The notes under the pieces are model-generated. The model ran no database searches, was not told where the DNA came from, and worked only from the letters and a program-made list of their open reading frames with translations. From Bacteroidota bacterium (GTDB lineage: Bacteria > Bacteroidota > Bacteroidia > 2-12-FULL-35-15): 64,000 nucleotides of DNA. Position 1 is the stretch's first letter, and each line of letters begins with the position of its first letter. Location: positions 1 through 64,000 of the forward strand of contig JAOQAD010000002.1 of NCBI GenBank assembly GCA_025963775.1, read 5' to 3'. The translations under genes and the position numbers were made by a program. Positions 40,029 through 49,278 of this stretch are shown here, in pieces.

Positions 40029-42056
40029 ATGAGCCCGGGTTTAAAAAAAGTGATGTTGTTCCTGCTGCTGTCCGGCTTAGTGCTGGCCATGAGCTTTTGC
40101 GGGAACGACCATCCCGCTGCTGTTGCCACATCCGCGGAAGCGCCCGATCCTTACCTCAATCATTCTGACACTGCACATTATGTCGGTATGGCACAGTGTA
40201 AGCTTTGCCACCAATCGATTTACGATTCCTTCATTGAAACCGGCATGGGTAAAAGCTTTGATCATGCAAGCAAAGAGAAAAGCTCCGCAAAGTTTGACCA
40301 GCATACGGTGATCTACGATAAGTATTCCGATTTTTATTATCATCCGTTCTGGGATGGCGACAGCCTGAAGATCATGGAATTCCGCCTGCAGGGAAAGGAT
40401 ACGATCTATAAACGTATTGAAAGAGTTGATTACATTGTAGGATCCGGGCAGCATACTAATTCTCACATTCAAAGCGTGAACGGCTACCTGAACCAGATGC
40501 CGATGACCTTTTACACGCAGAAAGGGCAGTGGGACCTGCCTCCCGGGTTTGAAGGCGGCTTCAATACGCGCTTTTCACGCAAGATCGGCCTGGAGTGCAT
40601 GAGCTGCCACAATACCTTACCGGGATTTGTGGAAGGATCAGAAAATAAATTCTCGAGCGTTCCGGAAGGTGTTAATTGTGAGCGCTGTCACGGCCCGGGC
40701 AGCATCCATGTTCAGCAGCGATCTACGGGAAGTAAGATAGACACTTCGAAGTACATCGATTACTCGATCGTGAATCCCGGTAAGCTCAGTATTGAAAGGC
40801 AGTTCGATGTATGCCAGCGCTGCCATCTGCAGGGAAATGCCGTCCTGAAGGAAGGAAAATCCTTCTTCGATTTTAAGCCGGGTATGAAGCTTTCGGATTA
40901 CATGACCGTTTTCTTACCGCGCTATTCGGGCGCTGACAAGCAATTCATCATGGCATCGCATGCTGACAGGCTGAAGCAGAGCCAATGTTTTATCAAGTCA
41001 TTGGACCAGTCGGATACGAATATGGCCTCTTTGCGTCCGTACAAAAATGCACTCACCTGTGTTACCTGCCACAACCCGCATGTGAGCGTGAAAGTAACCG
41101 GCAAGGAAGTGTTCAACAATGCCTGCAAAAATTGCCACAATACAAACACGCATAACGGGTTGTGCTCTGAAAAAAAAGAGCTGCGAAATAAGGTGCTGGA
41201 CAATTGTGTCAGCTGTCACATGCCGCGCTCAGGTTCCATCGACATTCCGCACGTAACCGTCCATGATCACTTCATCCGTAAACCCATGAAAGAGGAGGAA
41301 GTGGAGAAGGTGAAAGAATTTATCGGGCTGTATGCAGTGAATGAAAAAAATCCATCGGCGCTTACCAAAGCAAAAGCCTACATCCAGCAGTACGACAAGT
41401 TTGAATACAATCCAGTGTTCCTTGATTCGGCGGAAGCGCTGCTGAACAGCAAAGCCATTACCGACAAACAGCAAAGCTTTGAGCTGCGCGTTCATTTGTA
41501 TTTCATGAAAAAGAATTACGCAGGGATCATCTCAGCGCTGAAGGCGATGGGCGAAGGTTATGCGGGCCGTGCATTCACCCACAAAAGCTGGGATAACAGC
41601 GATGCATGGACGCTTTACAGGATCGGCGAAGCGTATTACAACAGTTCGGATCTTAACAATGCTTATACCTTTTACAAAAAGGCGGATGAGCTGGCGCCCT
41701 ACAATCCTGAGTTCGGAAATAAACTGGGTGCTGTACTGATGGCGCTGAACAGGATCCCGGAAGCTGTGAATGTATTTGAGTCGATTCTGAAAGAGAATCC
41801 TAAATTTGTACCCGCACTCACAAATCTTGGCTATGCGAATCTTGTCGCCGGCAAGGCACAGCAGGCGGAAATATTATACAAAAAAGCGCTGGCGCTGGAT
41901 CCCGATTATGAGCCCCTGCTGATGAATGTGGCCGGGCTGAGGATCTATCGGCAGAACTATAAAGAAGCGGTTAAGATACTGGAAAAGGTGCTGAAGAAAA
42001 ACCCGGGAAATGAGCAGGCGAAGGGCGTATTGCTGAAATTAAAATCTGTCAACTAA
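40029..42056 (+). CDS. Heptaheme c-type cytochrome with C-terminal TPR domain (lipoprotein)
   Basis: 675 residues. The N-terminal segment VMLFLLLSGLVLAMSFCGND ends in a lipobox with Cys near residue 20. Seven CxxCH heme sites follow: CKLCH, CMSCH, CERCH, CQRCH, CVTCH, CKNCH and CVSCH, spread over residues about 57-400. Between the sites are several extra His. From about residue 510 there are TPR units (AWTLYRIGEAYYNSSDLNNAYTFYKKADELAPYNPEF, in parts; PEAVNVFESILKENPKFVPALTNLGYANLVAGKAQQAEILYKKALALDP in parts). The heme part resembles the cytochrome c554 / multiheme families. It probably carries electrons at the outside of a membrane; donor and acceptor are unknown. Confidence 0.85.
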   Translation: MSPGLKKVMLFLLLSGLVLAMSFCGNDHPAAVATSAEAPDPYLNHSDTAHYVGMAQCKLCHQSIYDSFIETGMGKSFDHASKEKSSAKFDQHTVIYDKYSDFYYHPFWDGDSLKIMEFRLQGKDTIYKRIERVDYIVGSGQHTNSHIQSVNGYLNQMPMTFYTQKGQWDLPPGFEGGFNTRFSRKIGLECMSCHNTLPGFVEGSENKFSSVPEGVNCERCHGPGSIHVQQRSTGSKIDTSKYIDYSIVNPGKLSIERQFDVCQRCHLQGNAVLKEGKSFFDFKPGMKLSDYMTVFLPRYSGADKQFIMASHADRLKQSQCFIKSLDQSDTNMASLRPYKNALTCVTCHNPHVSVKVTGKEVFNNACKNCHNTNTHNGLCSEKKELRNKVLDNCVSCHMPRSGSIDIPHVTVHDHFIRKPMKEEEVEKVKEFIGLYAVNEKNPSALTKAKAYIQQYDKFEYNPVFLDSAEALLNSKAITDKQQSFELRVHLYFMKKNYAGIISALKAMGEGYAGRAFTHKSWDNSDAWTLYRIGEAYYNSSDLNNAYTFYKKADELAPYNPEFGNKLGAVLMALNRIPEAVNVFESILKENPKFVPALTNLGYANLVAGKAQQAEILYKKALALDPDYEPLLMNVAGLRIYRQNYKEAVKILEKVLKKNPGNEQAKGVLLKLKSVN

Positions 42057-42079
42057 AATCATGCGAAGCGTTTCGTAAC

Positions 42080-43141
42080 ATGGCAAAAAAGAAATCAAGT
42101 TCATCCTTTTTTAAAAAGATGATTATTGCGATAGTGTTCATTCTTCTGCTTGCGGGCGGAATCGGCGGCTACTGGGCCTATGTGAACCTGTACCAGCCGA
42201 ACGTGAACCTGGGCGATAAAAAATCAACGATCATTTATATTCCTACGGGTTCCGATTTTGATGATGTGCTGCGCATACTGAACCAGAACAATGTGCTGAA
42301 GAACCGCACATCTTTCGAATGGCTGGCAGAGAAGAAAAAATACAAGAATGCCGTAAAGCCCGGCAAATACCGAATCCTTGCGAAGATGAGCAACAATGCG
42401 CTGGTGAACCTGCTGAGAGCCGGCATCCAGGAGCCGATCGAAATTAATTTCAACGGGCTGCATACGGTGGACCAGCTGATTATGAGAGTGGGGCGGAGGA
42501 TCGAAGCGGATTCAACGGAGTTGCTCGCCGCTGTTCATGACAATGCCTACCTTGATAAATACGGGTTCAACGAGGATAATGTACAGGCCTTGTTCATTCC
42601 GAATACTTACGAATTTTACTGGAACACTTCCCTCGATGAGTTCTTTGAGCGCATGGCGAAAGAGTATAAAAAATTCTGGACGGATGAGCGCAAGCAGAAA
42701 GCAAAGAAGATCGGATATTCTCAAACAGAGATCGCTACGCTGGCTTCCATTGTGCAGTCGGAACAATGCTGCGACAACGAAGAGAAGAAAACTATCGCCG
42801 GGTTGTACATCAATCGCCTGAAGGCAGATATGGCTTTGCAGTCGGATCCTACAGTCATTTATGCGGTCGGTGATTTCACGATCCAGCGGGTATCAACAGA
42901 GCAAACGCGCATCGATTCGCCTTACAACACTTACATGAACAAAGGCCTGCCGCCGGGCCCGATCGCGTTCGCGCAGCAATCATCCATTGATGCCGTGCTG
43001 AATTACGAGGACAATGATTACATCTATATGTGTGCGAAGGAAGACCTTTCCGGAAAGCATTATTTCGCAAAGACCTACGACCAGCATTGCGTGTATGCGA
43101 AGAAATACCGCGATGCGCTGAATGCGAGGAATATTCATTAA
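42080..43141 (+). CDS. mltG: Endolytic peptidoglycan transglycosylase MltG (YceG-like)
   Basis: 353 residues. N-terminal membrane helix (KMIIAIVFILLLAGGIGGYWAYVNLY), LysM-like middle region and the catalytic domain: ATLASIVQSEQCCDNEEKKTIAGLYINRL (catalytic Glu in QSE), LQSDPTVIYAVGDF, SPYNTYMNKGLPPGPI and MCAKEDLSGKHYFAKTYDQH. All are diagnostic for MltG, which cuts nascent glycan strands. Follows the cytochrome gene after 23 bases. Its TAA shares TTAA with the stop of the convergent DUF4328 gene. Confidence 0.94.
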   Translation: MAKKKSSSSFFKKMIIAIVFILLLAGGIGGYWAYVNLYQPNVNLGDKKSTIIYIPTGSDFDDVLRILNQNNVLKNRTSFEWLAEKKKYKNAVKPGKYRILAKMSNNALVNLLRAGIQEPIEINFNGLHTVDQLIMRVGRRIEADSTELLAAVHDNAYLDKYGFNEDNVQALFIPNTYEFYWNTSLDEFFERMAKEYKKFWTDERKQKAKKIGYSQTEIATLASIVQSEQCCDNEEKKTIAGLYINRLKADMALQSDPTVIYAVGDFTIQRVSTEQTRIDSPYNTYMNKGLPPGPIAFAQQSSIDAVLNYEDNDYIYMCAKEDLSGKHYFAKTYDQHCVYAKKYRDALNARNIH

Positions 43142-43824
43142 ACCGGCATCCTTACAGGTTCCGGTTCGGGCCGGTTTTTAACATGTTCAGCCAGCTCCTT
43201 CTCAAATTCGTGAGCCCTTGTGAGCATGATGAGTGTTACAGTAACTGCAACCACGCCTACAATGCCTGATATGATCAGTGCCATTGTTGAATTCATAAGT
43301 CCGGGAACAGTATCGGTTGAGATGAAACGCAATGTAATGTTGGCTATGAGGTTGTTTGTCAGCCAAAAAGCCCACCACCAGCCTACGAGGGCAGAAGAAA
43401 CATTCAATTCACTGTTAGCCCCGTTTACCTGTTCCTGGCTTTCGTCCCAGATCTCACGCATGATCACGTATGGCCTCCCAAGATTCAGAAAAGGCACGAA
43501 CCATGCACCGATGGCCCATCCCGCAGTGTGATTCAATGTCCTGACCCCGAGCAGGTGCAGGTTCTTGTATGCCCTGTAAAACCAGGTGATGAATACGACC
43601 ATTGAAGCAAGCAGGGCAAGTGTGAGCAGTACGCTAAGCGTTACCTGGCGGATTGTGTTGCTGCTCGCATCTCCTGCACTAATCGCAATACCATTCAGGG
43701 CATTTGACAACAGCCGGTATTGCATATAATTCGAATAAATGGAAATGATCTTTAATCCGAGGATCGAGTAAAAGATGATCTTCAGCGCTTTTGCAAGCGA
43801 GCTGTTTTTTAAAAGAGTAGTCAT
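43138..43824 (-). CDS. DUF4328 domain membrane protein
   Basis: 228 residues from the ATG at 43824; a longer frame to 43935 has no family support. About five membrane segments, with the DUF4328 hallmarks MVVFITWFYRAYKNLHLLGVRTLNHTAGWAIGAWFVPFLNLGRPYVIMREIWDES (in parts) and LVGWWWAFWLTNNLI. Function unknown. Convergent with mltG, 4-base overlap at the stops. Confidence 0.85.
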   Translation of the reverse strand: MTTLLKNSSLAKALKIIFYSILGLKIISIYSNYMQYRLLSNALNGIAISAGDASSNTIRQVTLSVLLTLALLASMVVFITWFYRAYKNLHLLGVRTLNHTAGWAIGAWFVPFLNLGRPYVIMREIWDESQEQVNGANSELNVSSALVGWWWAFWLTNNLIANITLRFISTDTVPGLMNSTMALIISGIVGVVAVTVTLIMLTRAHEFEKELAEHVKNRPEPEPVRMPV

Positions 43825-43951
43825 TGCATTAAGTTTAGTAGTGTTCCGTTTGCCGGACCGATGCCGCAAGATATGCAATAAAAGTATTTTTTTTGCCGGT
43901 TTTTGCAGGGAATATTGTAAACCGCAAGCCTTCATAATTTTCCAAAAAGAC

Positions 43952-43959
43952 TATCTTTG
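43952..43959 (+). promoter_or_regulatory. -7 element TATCTTTG of the phosphohexomutase gene
   Basis: Plus-strand TATCTTTG followed by CAG, 18 bases before the ATG. No good -33 TTTG. Confidence 0.45.
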
Positions 43960-43977
43960 CAGCCTAACTAATCGGAT

Positions 43978-45384
43978 ATGACAAAGATCAAATTTGGAAC
44001 AGACGGATGGAGAGCCATCATCGCGAAAGATTTTACAGTTGAGAATGTTGCACGCGTTACGATCGCGACAGCGGAATGGGTGAAAAAGAATTTTGAAAAG
44101 CCTTCCGTGGTGGTTGGCCACGATTGCCGCTTTGCAGGCGAGCTGTTTGCTGAAACCACAGCAAAAGTGCTGGCGAATGCAGGCATCAAAGTTTTTCTTG
44201 CGAAAGATTTTGTTTCCACGCCAATGGTCTCTCTCGGCACCAAGCGCCTGAATGCCTCATTGGGCGTGATCATTACAGCTTCACACAACCCACCTTCCTA
44301 CAACGGCTATAAATTAAAAGGACATTTCGGCGGGCCGCTGCTGCCGGCTGACATTCAGAAAATAGAAGATATCATCCCGGATAAAAACAACATTGATGTG
44401 GAAAGCATATCGATCAGCGACCTTGTGAAAAAAGGAATGATCGAGTATGTCGACCTCGAAACAATGTACGTGGAGCACGTGGAGAAAAATTTCGATATGG
44501 AAGCGATCCGCAATACCAATATGAACTTCGCGTATGATGCGATGTTCGGTGCGGGCCAAAATGTAATGCGCAGGTTATTACCGGACATTACCTTTATGCA
44601 CTGCGAGCATAATCCAGGCTTCGAAGGACAGGCGCCGGAGCCGATCCACAAGAACTTACAGCCATTCTCCTCGATGATCAAAGAGAGCGAAGATATCGAC
44701 TGTGGGTTGGCGACAGACGGTGATGCCGACAGGATCGGGCTTTATAACGGCAAGGGAGAATTCGTTGATTCACATCATATCATCCTGTTGCTGATCAATT
44801 ATTTGGTGAGCCAGAAAAAATTCACAGGAAAGGTTGTGAATGCATTTTCGGTTACGCCGCGTGTGAAAAAAATGTGCGAGCATTACGGATTGGAATACCA
44901 GGTGGTGCAGATCGGCTTCAAGCACATTGCCGGGATTATGATCTCGGAAGATGTGTTGTTGGGCGGGGAAGAGAGCGGGGGCATCGCGATCAAAGGGCAT
45001 ATTCCTGAGCGCGACGGGATCTGGATGGGATTAACGATCTGGGAATACATGGTAAAGTCAGGCAAAACGCTTGACCAGCTGATCGCGGAAGTGTATAAAA
45101 TTGTGGGTGAATTCAAATTCGAGCGCAGTGATATGCACCTGGAAGAAGGATTGAAGAATGCGATCGTTGAAAACTGTAAGAACAATAAATACAAGGCATT
45201 CGGGCCTTATACCATCGACCGTGTTGAAACTATTGATGGCTGGAAATATTTCTTCAGCAATGGCGACTGGCTGATGATCCGCGCTTCGGGAACGGAGCCG
45301 GTGCTGCGTAATTATGCAGAATCAGAAACTACTGAAAAGGCATTTGCGATATTGAAAGCCGCAGAGAAAGAATTGCTGGGGTAA
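43978..45384 (+). CDS. Phosphoglucomutase / phosphomannomutase family protein
   Basis: 468 residues; four-domain alpha-D-phosphohexomutase. FGTDGWRAIIAKDFT start, phosphoserine loop GVIITASHNPPSYNGYKLK, metal loop ATDGDADRIGLYN, sugar-specificity loop GGEESGGIAIKGHIPERDG and phosphate-binding loop IRASGTEPVLRNYAES. Interconverts hexose 1- and 6-phosphates; glucose against mannose cannot be decided from the loop alone. Unlike the glmM copy at the right edge of the window. The TAA is directly followed by heptad array e. Confidence 0.92.
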   Translation: MTKIKFGTDGWRAIIAKDFTVENVARVTIATAEWVKKNFEKPSVVVGHDCRFAGELFAETTAKVLANAGIKVFLAKDFVSTPMVSLGTKRLNASLGVIITASHNPPSYNGYKLKGHFGGPLLPADIQKIEDIIPDKNNIDVESISISDLVKKGMIEYVDLETMYVEHVEKNFDMEAIRNTNMNFAYDAMFGAGQNVMRRLLPDITFMHCEHNPGFEGQAPEPIHKNLQPFSSMIKESEDIDCGLATDGDADRIGLYNGKGEFVDSHHIILLLINYLVSQKKFTGKVVNAFSVTPRVKKMCEHYGLEYQVVQIGFKHIAGIMISEDVLLGGEESGGIAIKGHIPERDGIWMGLTIWEYMVKSGKTLDQLIAEVYKIVGEFKFERSDMHLEEGLKNAIVENCKNNKYKAFGPYTIDRVETIDGWKYFFSNGDWLMIRASGTEPVLRNYAESETTEKAFAILKAAEKELLG

Positions 45385-45421
45385 TAGTTCAGAGTGCCTG
45401 GTTTGTAGTTGGTGGACGGTT
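45385..45421 (+). repeat. Heptad array e, directly after the phosphohexomutase stop
   Basis: Plus-strand units TAGTTCA, GAGTGCC, TGGTTTG, TAGTTGG, TGGACGG, then TT. No intact inverted partner; a shortened form (AAACCTACGAATCG) may lie at 45632-45645 beside the DEAD-box stop. Confidence 0.75.
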
Positions 45422-45494
45422 GACCTGAATCTCCCGCACTGACAATGCACAATAGTTACTTTGAGTGAGAATCTGCATTTTTACCGGGACCACC

Positions 45495-45604
45495 GTCATT
45501 CCGTGCCACGACACGGAATCTCTCTCATAAGGTTAGGGGAATTCAGTAAGCTTTAGAACGTGGGGTGTTTTAGAATAAGATCCCTCGGGCAAGCTCGGGA
45601 TGAC
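45495..45604. repeat. GTCAT...ATGAC element, 110 bp
   Basis: Left end GTCATTCCGTGCCACGACAC then GGAATCTCTC; right end AAGATCCCTCGGGCAAGCTC then GGGATGAC. The left hairpin is of the CCGTG/CACGG class and the right one of the CTCGGG class. Confidence 0.6.
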
Positions 45605-45637
45605 AAAGTGCAGGTAAACAATTCGTTGCCCGTAAAC

Positions 45638-46972
45638 CTACGAATCGTGCCTTCTCGTCCTGATCTTCGCTTTTTTCCCTTTCAGCTTTTCACGCTGTGC
45701 AGGGCCGCCAAGGTTCACCTTTTGGTTCTTTAAGCTTTTCTCGTGGAATGCAGGCCCGGCTTCTGCCTTTTGTTTCTGGGCTTTCAGGTAGGCTTTGTCA
45801 AATTTCGGCTTGGTTTCTTCCTCTTCAATGAGCATAGTGGAAAGCTTCACGCCTTCCGGAAGAGGCTCGTAATCCATTCCCTTGTTCATCATTTTTTCGA
45901 TCACATCCTGGTACTCCTGTTCTTTCTCATTCACGAAAGAGATCGCGATACCATCTTTGTTTGCGCGGCCTGTACGGCCGATCCTGTGGATGTAATCTTC
46001 CGGAACTTCCGGCATTTCAAAATTGATAACGTGCGTTACGTCCGAGATATCGAGTCCGCGCGCGGCCACATCCGAAGCGATGAGCACACGTACGCTGCCT
46101 TCCTTGAATTCCTTCAGGATCCTGATCCGGTGCGCCTGTGATTTGGCAGAGTGAATGATCCCGAATGTATTTGGGATCTTGGAGTTCATGTGATCGAGCA
46201 GCCTGTCGGCGATCCTGATCGTGTTTGTAAAGATCAGCACTTTGCTCAGCTCAGCATCATTGGTGATCAGATCCTCCAGCAAAGCAGCCTTCGAATAGAA
46301 ATTCGGGACGTGATACACCTTCTGAACGATCTTCTCCAGCGGGGTTCCGTGTGCAGCGATCTCGATCTTTTCAGGGCCGTTAAAATATTTTGTAAGCAGT
46401 TTTTCGATCTCCTCATTCATCGTTGCCGAAAAAAGAATGTTCTGGCGCTTTACAGGAAGTGTTTCGAGGAAGGTATTCAGTTGCTGCTGGAAGCCCAGTC
46501 CGAGGAGCTGATCCACTTCATCAAGCACGAGCTTCTGAATGGATTTTAAACGCAGGATGCCGGTCAGCACAAGATCGACCAGCCTTCCGGGCGTAGCAAC
46601 GAGAATGTCGATGCCATTATACACCAATTGCTTTTGAGTGGTGATATTCGTTCCCCCGTAAATGCCTTCATAACGAATGCTGGAGTAGGTTGTGAGTTTT
46701 TTGATCTCTGCCACGATCTGCAATACAAGCTCACGCGTAGGTACCACGATCAGCACCCGCGGATGCTTCTGCTCCGAATAGCTCAGCTGGCGGAGGATCG
46801 GCAGGAGGTAAGCAAATGTTTTACCTGTACCTGTTTGTGCGATCCCAACCACATCTCGCCCCGACATGATCACAGGGAATGCTTTTTCCTGGATAGGAGT
46901 GGGATTGATGTACTGGAGGTCGTCCAGCGCATTCATTAAAGGGCGGTTCAGGTTGAGTTCTTCGAAGGTCAT
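45638..46972 (-). CDS. DEAD-box RNA helicase (RhlE-like)
   Basis: 444 residues. Q motif INPTPIQEKAFPVI, Walker A AQTGTGKT, PTRELVLQI, TPGRLVDL, motif II reads DEVD instead of DEAD, SAT, FTNTIRIADRLLDHM, SDVAARGLDISDVTHVINFEMP (in parts) and HRIGRTGR. A basic C-terminal tail of about 70 residues (KLKGKKAKIRTRRHDS at the end) supports RNA binding. Probably acts in ribosome assembly or mRNA decay. A TATCTTTG element lies 17 bases before the ATG. Confidence 0.93.
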   Translation of the reverse strand: MTFEELNLNRPLMNALDDLQYINPTPIQEKAFPVIMSGRDVVGIAQTGTGKTFAYLLPILRQLSYSEQKHPRVLIVVPTRELVLQIVAEIKKLTTYSSIRYEGIYGGTNITTQKQLVYNGIDILVATPGRLVDLVLTGILRLKSIQKLVLDEVDQLLGLGFQQQLNTFLETLPVKRQNILFSATMNEEIEKLLTKYFNGPEKIEIAAHGTPLEKIVQKVYHVPNFYSKAALLEDLITNDAELSKVLIFTNTIRIADRLLDHMNSKIPNTFGIIHSAKSQAHRIRILKEFKEGSVRVLIASDVAARGLDISDVTHVINFEMPEVPEDYIHRIGRTGRANKDGIAISFVNEKEQEYQDVIEKMMNKGMDYEPLPEGVKLSTMLIEEEETKPKFDKAYLKAQKQKAEAGPAFHEKSLKNQKVNLGGPAQREKLKGKKAKIRTRRHDS

Positions 46973-46989
46973 TTTAATAATATATACTG

Positions 46990-46997
46990 CAAAGATA
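46990..46997 (-). promoter_or_regulatory. -7 element TATCTTTG of the DEAD-box gene
   Basis: Minus-strand TATCTTTG matches TAnnTTTG, 17 bases before the ATG. Confidence 0.45.
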
Positions 46998-47140
46998 GCT
47001 TAATTTCCCCGGTTTTATAACAAACACGGCACTTTTACGGCATTTTGGCCCAACCGGCGATCAAAAATGACCGCTCACCGAATTTAAAATTTCCGGCGCC
47101 CTTCCCAAAGTAATTTTACTTCGAATTAAAAAACATAAAA

Positions 47141-47392
47141 ATGAAAAAGTCTGTTTTAATCGGTTTGTTGATAGCCATCGGCTCAACTTCCATCATTTCC
47201 TGTAAAAAGGATTATTACTGCCAGTGCAAAAAGGTGTATACAAACAGCAACGGCTCCACGAGCACGTATGACGATGATGTGTACACGTTCAGGGATACAA
47301 GGGCACGTGCAGAAAGCAAATGTACCAATGAGGAAGGGACAGGCTCTGACCTTGTCGGCGGAAGCTATTCAAGAGAGTGCGAGATCAAATAA
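47141..47392 (+). CDS. Small lipoprotein, Cys-containing
   Basis: 83 residues. Signal MKKSVLIGLLIAIGSTSIISC with lipobox IISC, then KKDYYCQCKKVYTNSNGSTS, and two more Cys (SKCTNEEG and SRECEIK). Four Cys after the lipidated one could give two disulfides. No family recognised. Lone plus-strand gene, divergent from the helicase and tail-to-tail with the next gene. Confidence 0.7.
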   Translation: MKKSVLIGLLIAIGSTSIISCKKDYYCQCKKVYTNSNGSTSTYDDDVYTFRDTRARAESKCTNEEGTGSDLVGGSYSRECEIK

Positions 47393-47423
47393 TCAGTGAT
47401 TAAGGGTGATATGCAATTGTTTT

Positions 47424-48158
47424 TCAGGAGTTCCTGGAGGCAATTGCATATTTATATCCGCCAAATGCATCGCTGATCCCGTAAGCGGGAAAGCCAAGCT
47501 CTTTGCAGGCTGCATCGCCATAGAGAAAATTAAAGATAATATCGTAGCGCTCCGAATCTTTATGCTGTATGTAAAACTGCTCAAGTGATGCAAAATCGCA
47601 TTCCGGTGCTTTTTTCCTAAAACTTTTTCCTGCTGCAAATCGTTCCTGTGCAATGTGTTGTGCGAGGGTTTGCGGTTTCGGTGCATTCAGCCAATACAGC
47701 GTTCTCAGGCAATATTCCAGCGTCCGTGTTTTTACCAGTTCTTCAGAGAAGGTTTCGCTGGTCCAGAAAAGCGGTGTGCAGAAATTCCGTGTAATGAGCG
47801 CATTCAGTTTGAACTTACTGTCGTAATCCGTCGTATAACGGTTCGTCCATGCACCTTTCAGGTCATCTGCCACAGCAATGGAAACCTTAAATGTGGAAGG
47901 CAATTTATTATCGATCCGTCCATTGATCTCCGAAAGGCTTTCCTTCATCAATTCTTCAGCATTCAGCTTCTTTAATTCTTCCAGCTTTTCGAGCAGATGC
48001 TCTTTACCCATCGGGTTGAAATTCCCGACAGGAACCACCATATCCTCTTTTGTAGTTCCCTGGAGTATGTTAAGGTACTCCCGGAACCGCTCCATTGAAC
48101 GGGGTTTGCCATACAGGTCGATCATGGTATCGAGAAGAGGAGAGAGGATGAAGGGCAT
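47424..48158 (-). CDS. Protein of unknown function
   Basis: 244 residues, soluble, no signal peptide. Starts MPFILSPLLDTMIDLYGKPRSMERFREYL and contains NILQGTTKEDMVVPVGNFNPMGKEHLLEKLEEL (in parts), DDLKGAWTNRYTTDYDSKFKLNALITRNFCTPLFWTSE (in parts) and a C-terminal FLYGDAACKELGFPAYGISDAFGGYKYA. Mostly helical. I recall similar proteins only as unknowns in Bacteroidota. Gap of 18 bases to the upstream small membrane protein, so they probably share a transcript. Confidence 0.7.
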   Translation of the reverse strand: MPFILSPLLDTMIDLYGKPRSMERFREYLNILQGTTKEDMVVPVGNFNPMGKEHLLEKLEELKKLNAEELMKESLSEINGRIDNKLPSTFKVSIAVADDLKGAWTNRYTTDYDSKFKLNALITRNFCTPLFWTSETFSEELVKTRTLEYCLRTLYWLNAPKPQTLAQHIAQERFAAGKSFRKKAPECDFASLEQFYIQHKDSERYDIIFNFLYGDAACKELGFPAYGISDAFGGYKYAIASRNS

Positions 48159-48176
48159 GGTGTTATATCAGTATCA

Positions 48177-48683
48177 TCAGCTTGCGTCCTGATTAGCAGC
48201 CGGCAGGAAAGAAAGATCGATGGCGTATTTTTTCATGTTGTCCGGATCGTAATACACATCGATGGTGTTTGACTTATTGATAAAATGTGTGGGATCGAAC
48301 CAGATGTTTTTACTTTTGAAAATGTGGATACCTGCAGTGGCCGGATCTTTCCACTCACAGGTGATCACGTAAGGATTGTTTTTGTTGACGGTGACCATCA
48401 TGTTCTTATTAATGGAAACGAGCTTAGCGCGAAGTAACTGGCCGTTCTCCCGCAGCCATTTTTCTCTTTTTGCTTTTGCAGCGGATATGATCGACCATAC
48501 GGTAACAATGAGGATGTCCATTAAGCCGAGCGCCATAAAAATAACGGGCTGCATGTAATCCGCATCAGTTTTTCCAGCGCTGGGGCCGGAGTAGGTCTGA
48601 AAGGCGATCACGGCACCGATGCAGAAAAAGATGGCGCCGAATCCGAAAATGGCGAAGCGTACAATTCTTAATTGTTTTTCCAT
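48177..48683 (-). CDS. Two-helix membrane protein, DUF3592-like
   Basis: 168 residues. Two membrane helices (FAIFGFGAIFFCIGAVIAF and VIFMALGLMDILIVTVWSII) and a C-terminal soluble beta domain: GQLLRAKLVSINKNMMVTVNKNNPYVITCEW (in parts), FINKSNTIDVYYDPDNMKKYAIDLSFLP. The order of helices, a G-x-x-L/V-x-A-x-V strand and a V-Y-Y-D-P-x-N motif fits DUF3592-like proteins. Function unknown. Confidence 0.7.
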   Translation of the reverse strand: MEKQLRIVRFAIFGFGAIFFCIGAVIAFQTYSGPSAGKTDADYMQPVIFMALGLMDILIVTVWSIISAAKAKREKWLRENGQLLRAKLVSINKNMMVTVNKNNPYVITCEWKDPATAGIHIFKSKNIWFDPTHFINKSNTIDVYYDPDNMKKYAIDLSFLPAANQDAS

Positions 48684-48693
48684 GATGGTTTTA

Positions 48694-49275
48694 CTAATGG
48701 TTTTTTATGTTCTGCTCAATGTTCCTGTCGGGCATCCACCATAACACAGCCACACAAAGATAAAGGATCCCCGAGATCAGCGGATGGATAAAAGCCGCCG
48801 GGATTGCAAGTGTGTAGAGCAATGCAGAAAGCATTCCCTTTTTGCCCTGCTTTTTTAAGGGCCCATAGAGAGCGGGATCATGGGAATGAGTCTTCATGAT
48901 CATCTTTAAAAGGATAAAATAAGCGATGCCGCACATGTCTAATAAAACAGCATAGACGGCAACAGCAATCCTGTCGAAATTTGTTTCGCCCATCCATTCA
49001 GTGGCAAAAGGCACGAGTGAAAGCCAGAAAAGCAAATGCATGTTTGCCCAGAGCATCTTGCTGTTTACCTGCTCTACCGCATGGATCAGGTGATGATGAT
49101 TTCCCCAGTAGATTCCGATCATAATGAAGCTCATGAGGTAACAGGTGAGGACCGGGAATAAGGGTTTAATATCCACCCAGCTGGTACTGTGTGGAATCTT
49201 TAGCTGCAACACCATGATCGTGATGATGATCGCGATCACACCGTCGCTGAATGCTTCAAGCCTTGTCTTTGTCAT
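48694..49275 (-). CDS. TMEM175-like potassium channel family protein (DUF1211)
   Basis: 193 residues, six predicted membrane helices. The family signature R-x3-FSDGV is present near the N-terminus (RLEAFSDGVIAIIITIMVLQLKIP in parts), followed by FIMIGIYWGNHHHLIHAVEQVNSKMLWANMHLLFWLSLVPFATEWMG (in parts). Bacterial members form tetrameric K+ channels. The tetrameric pore cannot be confirmed by reading, but length and signature fit. Upstream HIT gene is 3 bases away. Confidence 0.88.
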   Translation of the reverse strand: MTKTRLEAFSDGVIAIIITIMVLQLKIPHSTSWVDIKPLFPVLTCYLMSFIMIGIYWGNHHHLIHAVEQVNSKMLWANMHLLFWLSLVPFATEWMGETNFDRIAVAVYAVLLDMCGIAYFILLKMIMKTHSHDPALYGPLKKQGKKGMLSALLYTLAIPAAFIHPLISGILYLCVAVLWWMPDRNIEQNIKNH

Positions 49276-49278
49276 TTT

